Shown one piece after another: positions 31,885-38,152 of a DNA stretch of 64,000 bases; the stretch's first letter is position 1; each line of letters starts with the position of its first letter. Under the pieces are notes generated by a model. The model saw nothing but the letters and a program-made list of their open reading frames with translations, was not told the origin of the DNA and made no database searches. Location of the stretch: positions 24,973 through 88,972 of the forward strand of contig JBNMKZ010000003.1 of assembly GCA_050874585.1 (NCBI GenBank). Direction: 5' to 3'. This DNA comes from UBA1067 sp050874585 (GTDB lineage: Bacteria; Verrucomicrobiota; Kiritimatiellia; RFP12; UBA1067). Made by a program: the position numbers and the translations under genes.

Positions 31885-33126
31885 ATGAATATTGTGAACG
31901 TTAGAATCGAGGAGATCACGCCCTACGCGAACAACCCCCGCAACAATGACGGTGCGGTTGAAAGCGTGGCGAAGTCGATTGAGAAGTTCGGCTTCATCGG
32001 CGCGATCATCCTGAACAAGGACAAGGTCATCATCAACGGCCACACCCGGGTGAAGGCCTGCAAGAAGCTGGGAATGGAGACCGTCCCGGCGATCATCGTC
32101 GACCACCTCACCAAGGAGCAGGAGGACGCGCTCCGCATCGCCGATAACAAGACGGGCGAAATCGCGGAGTGGAACGAGGATCTGCTCCGCGCCGAGCTGA
32201 AGGCCCTCGAAGAGGCCGGGTTCGGCATCGAGGATCTCGGCTTCGACAATTCCGAGCTGGAGGCTCTGCTCGAAGGCGACGTTTCCGTCTCGGTCGGCGA
32301 GACCGATCCGAACGCCGCCCCGGAAGTGCCGGAGGTCGCGGTGTCCCGTCCGGGCGAGGTGTATGTCCTTGGGGACCACCGGCTCGTCTGCGGCGATTCG
32401 ACCAAGGCAGAGGACGTCGGCAGGGTTTGCAAGGAGGGCGAGGCCGACATGTGGCTCACCGATCCGCCCTACAACGTCGCCTACGAGGGGTCGAACGGGC
32501 TCACGATACAGAACGACTCGATGGAGGACGTGAAGTTCCGCGAGTTTCTGCGCACGGCGTTCGGTCATGCCGAGAAGACCTTGAAGCCGGGTGCGCCGTT
32601 CTACATCTTCCACGCGGACTCGGAGGGCTACAACTTCCGGGGCGCATGCCACGACATCGGACTCCGCGTCCGCCAGTGTCTTGTGTGGAAGAAGAACGCC
32701 CTCGTCCTCGGGCGGCAGGACTACCAGTGGATTCACGAGCCGTGCCTGTACGGCTGGAAGGAGGGCGGGCCCCATCCCTGGTACGCCGACCGCTCCCAGA
32801 CCACGGTCATGGAGTTCAACAAGCCGAAGAAGAACGACGTCCATCCGACGATGAAGCCGGTGGAGATGCTCGTCTACCTCCTGCAGAACTCCTCGAAGCG
32901 CGGTGACGTCGTACTCGACACCTTCGGCGGCAGCGGCTCGACGCTGATCGCATGCGAACAGACCGGGCGCGTCTGCAAGACCGTCGAACTCGATCCGCGC
33001 TACTGCGACGCGATCCGCCGCCGGTGGGCCGAGTTCAAGCACGGCGAGGGCTGCGACTGGGCGAAGCTCACCCCGGTCGAGGGAAGCGCGGAAGCGGCGG
33101 GGGAGGAAGCCCCGGCCGAGACGTGA
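31885..33126 (+). CDS. ParB-domain / DNA methyltransferase fusion
   Basis: The 413-residue protein joins a ParB/Srx-like nuclease-fold domain (residues 1-95; ITPYANNPRNN and IINGHTRVKACKKLG) to an N6/N4 DNA methyltransferase. The methylase is of the beta order: catalytic DPPY near 192 comes first, and the SAM motif DTFGGSGST follows near 348. Such proteins are common in phages and protect or modify phage DNA. The C-terminus ends in a Glu/Ala tail. RBS GAAGGAGAAATC. It is upstream of the S-adenosylmethionine synthetase gene, which supplies its cofactor. Confidence 0.93.
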   Translation: MNIVNVRIEEITPYANNPRNNDGAVESVAKSIEKFGFIGAIILNKDKVIINGHTRVKACKKLGMETVPAIIVDHLTKEQEDALRIADNKTGEIAEWNEDLLRAELKALEEAGFGIEDLGFDNSELEALLEGDVSVSVGETDPNAAPEVPEVAVSRPGEVYVLGDHRLVCGDSTKAEDVGRVCKEGEADMWLTDPPYNVAYEGSNGLTIQNDSMEDVKFREFLRTAFGHAEKTLKPGAPFYIFHADSEGYNFRGACHDIGLRVRQCLVWKKNALVLGRQDYQWIHEPCLYGWKEGGPHPWYADRSQTTVMEFNKPKKNDVHPTMKPVEMLVYLLQNSSKRGDVVLDTFGGSGSTLIACEQTGRVCKTVELDPRYCDAIRRRWAEFKHGEGCDWAKLTPVEGSAEAAGEEAPAET

Positions 33127-33209
33127 GGTATTACGCCCGACAGTATCGTGTACAGGATCCACAGGGACGTCACAATGCCCACGGAAGCACACGGGAACAC
33201 GGGCGTTAG
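33123..33209 (+). CDS. possible 28-residue peptide overlapping the methylase end
   Basis: GTG at 33123 overlaps the methylase stop (GTGA) and opens a basic frame (RYYARQYRVQDPQGRHN) ending at TAG 33207-33209, just before a strong hairpin. The coupling is attractive but there is no other support. Confidence 0.25.
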   Translation: MRYYARQYRVQDPQGRHNAHGSTREHGR

Positions 33210-33210
33210 C

Positions 33211-33246
33211 TGCCGTTAAGCGGGCTTCAACCCCCGTTTAGCGGCA
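33211..33246 (+). other. RNA hairpin before the phage metK gene
   Basis: TGCCGTTAAGCGGG pairs with CCCGTTTAGCGGCA around the loop CTTCAACC. Two positions are mismatched as DNA but make G-U pairs in RNA, so pairing is kept only on the plus-strand transcript. A second small hairpin, CTGCCG/CGGCAG, lies at 33286-33308 beside the metK ribosome site. It may regulate metK or end the methylase mRNA. Confidence 0.5.
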
Positions 33247-33332
33247 CAATCGGGGTCACGACCCAGGGAAGATAGAGAGTCTACACTGCCGAGACACTAT
33301 CGCGGCAGAAGCACACGAAAGGCGAACAGGAT

Positions 33333-34358
33333 ATGATCATGACAAGCGAATACTGCGCGGTGGGGCATCCCGACCGCACATGCGACTACATTGCGAGCTT
33401 TTTGCTCGACAAGTACCTTGAACACGACCGCACGGCGCGGGTCGCGCTGGAGGTTCAGCTGAAGGACAACTTCTGCACGGTTGCGGGGGAGGTGTCCTCG
33501 ACCTGGCACTTCACGGAACGCGAGATCGCGGAACTCGTCCGCGAGGCGATCCGGAAGGTCGGCTACACCGACGAGTACCGCGACAAGTGGGGGCGTGAGA
33601 ACGCCATCAGCGGCAGCGACGTCGAGGTGACAATCCACATCTCGCAGCAGTCCGGCGACATCGCCCAGGGCGTGAACCGCGAGGGCTGGGGCGACCAGGG
33701 GATCTTCTTCGGGATGGCGGTGAACGACCGCGCCCACGGCTACATGCCTCTCGACTACTGGCTGGCGCGTGAGGTCGCGAACGCCCTCGCGAAGAGCGGC
33801 TGGGGCGGCATCGACATCAAGACGCAGGTGACCGTCGAGGACGGCAGGCCGATTGAGTGCGTGGTCGCGATTCCGCTCGACCCGGCGACCGAGGACGAGA
33901 AGCGGCGGCTCATCGCCGACTACGTCAAGGCAACGGTCGGCGCGGACTGCGAGGTGATCGTGAACGGGACGGGGCGGTATATGACGCACGGTCCCATCGG
34001 TGACTGCGGCACGACGGGCCGCAAGCTCGTCGTGGACTTCTACGGCGGCAACTCCAAGATCGGCGGCGGCAGTCCGTGGGGCAAGGACCCCACCAAGGCG
34101 GATGTTGCGCTCAATCGCCTCGCCCGGAAGCGGGCATTGGACTGGCTCCTGGAGCAGAACCTCTACGAGGTGCGCTGCGCGATCAGCTGCGCCATCGGGC
34201 GGTCGCAGATCCGCATCACGATGACGGACGGCAACGGGAACGTCCTCAAGAGCTGGACGGAGGAGTGCCCGACGAGCCATGTGATCGACGAGCTTCGCCT
34301 CGCCGAGCCGGACTACGCCGAGACCTGCCGCAACGGACTCTTCGGCAATGAGCGTTGA
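33333..34358 (+). CDS. metK: phage S-adenosylmethionine synthetase
   Basis: Makes S-adenosylmethionine from ATP and methionine. Family blocks are clear: GHPDRTCDYIASFLLD near the N-terminus (ATP/metal site), QQSGDIAQGV and GDQGIFFGMA in the middle, and the phosphate-binding GGGSPWGKDPTKADVA near residue 250. At 341 residues it is about 40 shorter than bacterial MetK and diverged, as in phage versions. Start at 33333, or the in-frame ATG at 33339. The adjacent DNA methylases suggest it feeds DNA methylation. The next gene overlaps its end by 11 bases. Confidence 0.92.
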   Translation: MIMTSEYCAVGHPDRTCDYIASFLLDKYLEHDRTARVALEVQLKDNFCTVAGEVSSTWHFTEREIAELVREAIRKVGYTDEYRDKWGRENAISGSDVEVTIHISQQSGDIAQGVNREGWGDQGIFFGMAVNDRAHGYMPLDYWLAREVANALAKSGWGGIDIKTQVTVEDGRPIECVVAIPLDPATEDEKRRLIADYVKATVGADCEVIVNGTGRYMTHGPIGDCGTTGRKLVVDFYGGNSKIGGGSPWGKDPTKADVALNRLARKRALDWLLEQNLYEVRCAISCAIGRSQIRITMTDGNGNVLKSWTEECPTSHVIDELRLAEPDYAETCRNGLFGNER

Positions 34359-34581
34359 GTTCCAGGCGTTCCTCTGGGGACTGACCGCGCTCTCCCTCCT
34401 GGGGACGGCGCTGAACGTCAGGAAGCGGATCTCGTGCTTCTACATCTGGACGGCCGTGAACCTCGCGTGGGTGTTCGTCGACTGCAACCAGGGGCTGTGG
34501 GCGAGATCCGTCCTCGACGGCGTACACTTCGCCTTCGCGGTGTGGGGCATCTGGGACTGGACGAGGCGTCCACCCAGATGA
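34348..34581 (+). CDS. small membrane protein, PnuC-like half
   Basis: A 77-residue protein with about three hydrophobic segments (FLWGLTALSLLGTALNV, FYIWTAVNLAWVFVDC, GVHFAFAVWGIWDW). The pattern with NVRKR near residue 23 and the closing aromatic helix recalls part of PnuC-type nicotinamide mononucleotide carriers found in phages, but it is too short for a full transporter. It overlaps metK by 11 bases. A role in cofactor supply would fit, but it is inferred. Confidence 0.6.
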   Translation: MSVEFQAFLWGLTALSLLGTALNVRKRISCFYIWTAVNLAWVFVDCNQGLWARSVLDGVHFAFAVWGIWDWTRRPPR

Positions 34582-34597
34582 ACCCCGCATCGCGGAT

Positions 34598-35053
34598 TCA
34601 GGCGCGGCGGATCGCGAAGAGGCCGCGGGCGGTTTTCACGAAGCGGGAGGCCTCGCCCTTGGCCTTGATCTCGCGGAGGATCGCGGAGTAGAGCGTCTGC
34701 TCCGGGGTCTTGCCCGCACCCGGCTCCCAGAGCTTCTGCTCCTTGGCGGCGTCGATCATGCGCCGGACGGTCATCGGCTCGTCCGAGCGTTCGAGGACGG
34801 CGGCCGCCGCATTGACGAGACTGAGCTTGCGCTCCTCGGCGGGATCTGCGGGCTTGCGCTCCGGCGCGGCCTTCTTCTCGGCGGGGACTTCCGCCTGCGC
34901 CTCGGTGGTGATATTCTTCACTGTCATTTCCTTTCCCGACTCCGTCTTGACCTTCCAGCCGCCGTTCGGAGCCTTGCCGACGACCTTCACCTTGACCTCG
35001 TTGCGGCCGACCTTGACCGTTCCGCGAGTGCCGACTCTGATTTTTTCGTTCAT
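34598..35053 (-). CDS. HARE-HTH domain protein
   Basis: A 151-residue protein. Residues 1-45 form a small beta domain (RGTVKVGRNEVKVKVVG); an acidic/Ala linker follows; the C-terminal 70 residues match the HARE-HTH winged helix (MTVRRMIDAAKEQKLW, KTPEQTLYSAIL, FVKTARGLFAI). Such domains are linked to DNA modification and restriction enzymes. ATG at 35053 follows AAAGGAAAGAACGAA; the longer frame to 35101 lacks a ribosome site. Only minus-strand gene in this part and convergent with metK. Likely a regulator or reader of methylated phage DNA, by inference. Confidence 0.82.
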   Translation of the reverse strand: MNEKIRVGTRGTVKVGRNEVKVKVVGKAPNGGWKVKTESGKEMTVKNITTEAQAEVPAEKKAAPERKPADPAEERKLSLVNAAAAVLERSDEPMTVRRMIDAAKEQKLWEPGAGKTPEQTLYSAILREIKAKGEASRFVKTARGLFAIRRA

Positions 35054-35099
35054 TTCGTTCTTTCCTTTCGCTTGATCCCCAGCGGGGCGTTGACGGGAC

Positions 35100-35114
35100 A
35101 CATGATGCCGTAAT
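35100..35114 (-). repeat. 15-bp motif shared with the DUF2924 leader
   Basis: ACATGATGCCGTAAT is identical to 5503-5517. Here it stands 47 bases upstream of the HARE-HTH start, and on the other side 60 bases from a plus-strand start. Pairing with following bases (CC-x-CGT) also partly agrees between the two sites. Confidence 0.5.
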
Positions 35115-35173
35115 CGTCCGCAAATAGCCAGTGCGAATGTGAAGAAATCTCAACAACCCAAAAAGGAGGCCGT

Positions 35174-35362
35174 ATGGCTAACATTGCTTCGGTTCGGAAG
35201 GACGGCATGGTGCGCGTCCTCGCCGGGAGCGGGTCGCGGACGTTCTCCGAGGAATCCCTCGAGGCGGACATCGCGGCGGGCGCACCCGTCAACGAGGACG
35301 GGACGATCAACCTCATCGCCTACGTGGCGTGGATACTGAAAGGGAACCTGAATGGCGATTAA
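35174..35362 (+). CDS. 62-residue phage protein before the terminase
   Basis: The small protein starts with a beta-rich segment (IASVRKDGMVRVLAGSG) and a short helical stretch with a hydrophobic face (NLIAYVAWILKGN). RBS AAAAAGGAGGCCGT is excellent. The stop overlaps the terminase start by 11 bases. Position suggests a packaging accessory, possibly in place of a small terminase, but no motif supports that. Confidence 0.65.
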   Translation: MANIASVRKDGMVRVLAGSGSRTFSEESLEADIAAGAPVNEDGTINLIAYVAWILKGNLNGD

Positions 35363-37634
35363 CCCCTCCAAGCTCAAGCCCGCCGAGCTGGTGAAGCTCG
35401 TCAACTCCACCGACTTCGGAACCGTCGCCTCCCCGGCGCAGGTGTACAGGCACTTCGAGCGGGCGGGCTACCGCATCGCCAGTGTCGATGACCCGAGGTG
35501 CATCAACTTCTTCCGCTATGCGGCGTGGCTCGTCGACATGAAGAACGCCGCAGCCGAGGAGGAGCGGCAGCAGGGCGACTACGCATCCTTCCGCGCCGAG
35601 ATGGCGAGGAAATCCCTTGAGAAGTCGCTCGAAGGGCGAGACATCGGCGACCTCCCGCCCGTGGACGATCCCGAGCGGAAGGAGAAGTGCCGCCTCGACT
35701 TCAAGCTCTTCTGCGAGACGTACTTCCCGGAAGTGTACCAGCTCAAGTGGTCGGACGACCATCTGCGGGCGATTGCGAAAATCCAGAAGTCCGTCCTCGA
35801 GGGCGGACTCTTTGCCTTGGCGATGTCTCGTGGTTCGGGCAAGTCTTCGCTCACGGAGACCGCCGCCATCTGGGCGATGCTCTACGGTCACCGAGAGTTC
35901 GTGGTTCTCGTGGGTGCGTCAGAATCGGCCGCCCTCGAAATGCTCGACTCGATCAAGACTGAGTTCGAGGTGAACGAACACATCGCCGCCGACTTCCCGG
36001 AGGTAGCCTACCCGATCCAGAAGCTGCAGGGTATCGCGAACCGGTGCGCCGGTCAGCTCTACCACGGGGAGCGGACGCGCATCACGTGGACGGCGAATGA
36101 GATCGTCCTCCCGACCATCGCTGGCGCGGCGTCCTCGGGCGTGATCGTCCGGGTGGCGGGCATCACGGGCCGAATTCGCGGCATGAAGTACAAGAAGCCG
36201 GACGGGCGCACGATCCGCCCGGAGTTCGTCGTGATCGACGATCCGCAGACCTCCGAGTCGGCGGGGTCCATCGAGCAGACGAGGAAGCGCGTCCGTGTGC
36301 TTGCCGGGGACATCTTGGGCCTCGCCGGTCCCGGAAAGAAGATCTCGGGCATCATGCCCTGCACCGTGATCCGCCCCGGCGACATGGCCGAGCAGATCCT
36401 CGACAAGCTCAAGCACCCGGAATGGAACGGGGAGCGGTGCAAGATGATGTACCAGTTCCCGAAGAACGAGGAGCTGTGGAACCGCTACGCCGACCTCCGG
36501 GCGGACGAGCTTCGCGAGAAGGGGACGTTCGAGGAGGCGACGGAGTTCTACCGCCAGCACCGCGAGGAGATGGACGAGGGCGCGGTCGTGTCGTGGCCTG
36601 ACCGCCACAACTACGACGAGATCAGCGCGATCCAGCATGCGATGAACTTGAAGTTCACGGACGAGGCGGCATTCTGGGCGGAGTACCAGAACGAGCCGCT
36701 CCCGGAGGACTTGGGTTCGGACGAACAGCTCACGGTCGACGGGATCGTGAACAAGCTGAACGGACACTCGCAGAAAACGGTCCCCGTCTCGGCGAACCAC
36801 CTCACGATGTTCATCGACGTGCAGAAGACTCTGCTCTTCTACGTCGTGTGCGCGTGGGACGACGACTTCACCGGCTCGGTGATCGACTACGGGACGTGGC
36901 CCGACCAGCGGCGGCGGTACTTCTCTCTCGCGGACGCGAACCCCACCCTTCAGTCGAAGTTCCCGAGGGCGGGCTTGGAGGGCTGCATCTACGGCGGCCT
37001 CAAGTCGCTCACGGAGGACTACCTTTCCCGCGAGTTCACGCGGGACGACGGGGCGGCGATGAAGGTCGAGAAGTGCCTCATAGACGCGAACTGGGGTCAG
37101 TCGACCGACGTCGTGTACCAGTTCTGCCGCGAGTCCGCACACGCGAACGTGATCGTGCCGAGCCACGGCAAGTACATCGGAGCAAGCTCGAAGCCCATGT
37201 CCGAGTACAAGAAGGCGGCGGGCGACCGGGTGGGCCTCAACTGGCGGATGCCGAACATCCGTGGAAAGCGGGCGGTCCGGCACGTCATCTTCGACGCGAA
37301 CTACTGGAAGTCGTTTGTCGCCAGCCGCCTCCTGATGGCGGTCGGCGACCGTGGCTGCCTCTCCCTCTGGGGGCGGAGCGGCGAAACGCACATGCTCTTC
37401 GCCGAGCATCTGACCGCCGAGTACCGGGTGAAGACCGAGGGTCGCGGACGGAAGGTGGAGGAGTGGAAGATGCGCCCGGAGGCGAAGGACAACCACTGGT
37501 GGGACGGCGCGGTCGGATGCGCGGTCGCGGCATCGATGGTCGGGTGTGTGCTCGCGGGCACGGATGCACACGCCAGAGAGAAGCCGAAGGTCAAGGTGAA
37601 ACTCTCCGACCTTCGGAAGGCGCGGAACAGGTAA
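35352..37634 (+). CDS. terminase large subunit, GpA-type
   Basis: Packages DNA into the capsid using ATP and cuts the concatemer. Walker A (SRGSGKSS, Lys164) and Walker B-like acids (VIDDP, Asp296-297) give the motor. The C-terminal half has the nuclease pattern TMFIDVQKTLLFY near residue 475 and DNHWWDGAVGCAVA near 700, typical of GpA terminases, whose nuclease ends with a similar HYWD block. It is long (760) because of an extra N-terminal helical part of about 110 residues, which may hold the DNA-recognition part. Start overlaps the small gene by 11 bases. Confidence 0.9.
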   Translation: MAINPSKLKPAELVKLVNSTDFGTVASPAQVYRHFERAGYRIASVDDPRCINFFRYAAWLVDMKNAAAEEERQQGDYASFRAEMARKSLEKSLEGRDIGDLPPVDDPERKEKCRLDFKLFCETYFPEVYQLKWSDDHLRAIAKIQKSVLEGGLFALAMSRGSGKSSLTETAAIWAMLYGHREFVVLVGASESAALEMLDSIKTEFEVNEHIAADFPEVAYPIQKLQGIANRCAGQLYHGERTRITWTANEIVLPTIAGAASSGVIVRVAGITGRIRGMKYKKPDGRTIRPEFVVIDDPQTSESAGSIEQTRKRVRVLAGDILGLAGPGKKISGIMPCTVIRPGDMAEQILDKLKHPEWNGERCKMMYQFPKNEELWNRYADLRADELREKGTFEEATEFYRQHREEMDEGAVVSWPDRHNYDEISAIQHAMNLKFTDEAAFWAEYQNEPLPEDLGSDEQLTVDGIVNKLNGHSQKTVPVSANHLTMFIDVQKTLLFYVVCAWDDDFTGSVIDYGTWPDQRRRYFSLADANPTLQSKFPRAGLEGCIYGGLKSLTEDYLSREFTRDDGAAMKVEKCLIDANWGQSTDVVYQFCRESAHANVIVPSHGKYIGASSKPMSEYKKAAGDRVGLNWRMPNIRGKRAVRHVIFDANYWKSFVASRLLMAVGDRGCLSLWGRSGETHMLFAEHLTAEYRVKTEGRGRKVEEWKMRPEAKDNHWWDGAVGCAVAASMVGCVLAGTDAHAREKPKVKVKLSDLRKARNR

Positions 37635-37653
37635 AGGAAAAAAGTTCGTTTTT

Positions 37654-37689
37654 TTCGGGACTGGAGAGGGTCGGGCCTCGAAAAACGTG
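37654..37689 (+). repeat. 36-bp dispersed element, copy E
   Basis: Perfect to consensus. It lies 20 bases after the terminase stop. The A-run and T-run just upstream can pair around a TTCG-like loop. First of three tandem copies about 93 bases apart. Confidence 0.9.
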
Positions 37690-37747
37690 AGTGCGGAAAG
37701 GATCGTGTGCGGTTCGCAATCCGGCTTTCGGAAAAATCTTCGGATTT

Positions 37748-37783
37748 TTCGGGACTGGAATACCCCGGGCCTCGAAAAACGTG
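37748..37783 (+). repeat. 36-bp dispersed element, copy F
   Basis: Perfect to consensus, spacer GAATACCC. Directly upstream AAAAATC-TTCG-GATTTTT (37732-37749) makes a hairpin that shares its T-run with the element. Second of three tandem copies. Confidence 0.92.
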
Positions 37784-37839
37784 CCTGCGGAAAGGATCGC
37801 ATCGGTCGCCGCGAGATCTTCGCGTGAATCTTCGGATTC

Positions 37840-37875
37840 GCCGGGACTCGGCGGCGTCGGGCCTCGTAAAACGTG
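37840..37875 (+). repeat. 36-bp dispersed element, copy G
   Basis: Most diverged copy: GCCGGGACTC, 8 bases, CGGGCCTCGTAAAACGTG. The upstream hairpin is kept with other bases (GTGAATC-TTCG-GATTCGC, 37824-37841), so the pairing, not the bases, is preserved. Third of three tandem copies. Confidence 0.88.
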
Positions 37876-37924
37876 GCTGCGGGCTGAGTACGTTCCCGTC
37901 GGAGGCGGTATCCGAAGGCGGGAA

Positions 37925-37955
37925 GACCGGGTTCTTGTTGTTTCCTTTCCCGGTC
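37925..37955 (+). other. hairpin with conserved TTCTT-GTTGTTTCC loop
   Basis: Stem GACCGGG/CCCGGTC and a 17-base loop TTCTTGTTGTTTCCTTT. Nearly the same loop is found in the hairpin at 43936-43980, with a different stem sequence. Confidence 0.6.
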
Positions 37956-38152
37956 CGGGGCGTGGCCGCGCCCTCAAGCGGGGGGTTGTTGTCCCGCGCG
38001 GCCTTTAAGCATCTTTCGGGATGCGCGGCCGCCGTCGAGCCGTTCCTGGACGGCTGGCGGACGCGGGGGCGGCACGAGCCCTCACAAACGGCGGACGCGC
38101 CGCACGTGCAGGCCTTGTCAAAGTGCGCCGACGGGCGTGGAACGGAGTCGAA

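Larger units (their letters stand above)
37635..38152. other. non-coding leader region with three elements
   Basis: No credible gene. It holds copies E, F and G of the 36-bp element, the hairpin at 37925, and a GC-rich tail before the methylase start at 38153. All open frames here give Arg/Gly/Pro-rich artefacts. The density of structured sequence suggests regulation of the C5 methylase and, by read-through, of the whole head and tail module. Confidence 0.7.

Noticed and set aside
33127..33332. SAM riboswitch before metK
   Set aside because: Known SAM-I and SAM-II core bases are not seen; only a plain hairpin can be supported.
35919..37802. Minus-strand open frame of 627 codons over the terminase
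   Set aside because: Shadow frame; it runs through a non-coding region with 36-bp elements and has no motif.
37691..38008. Short plus-strand frames with a recurring GPRKT-like phrase
   Set aside because: The shared peptide words come only from translation of the 36-bp element; frames differ between copies, so it is not a protein repeat.
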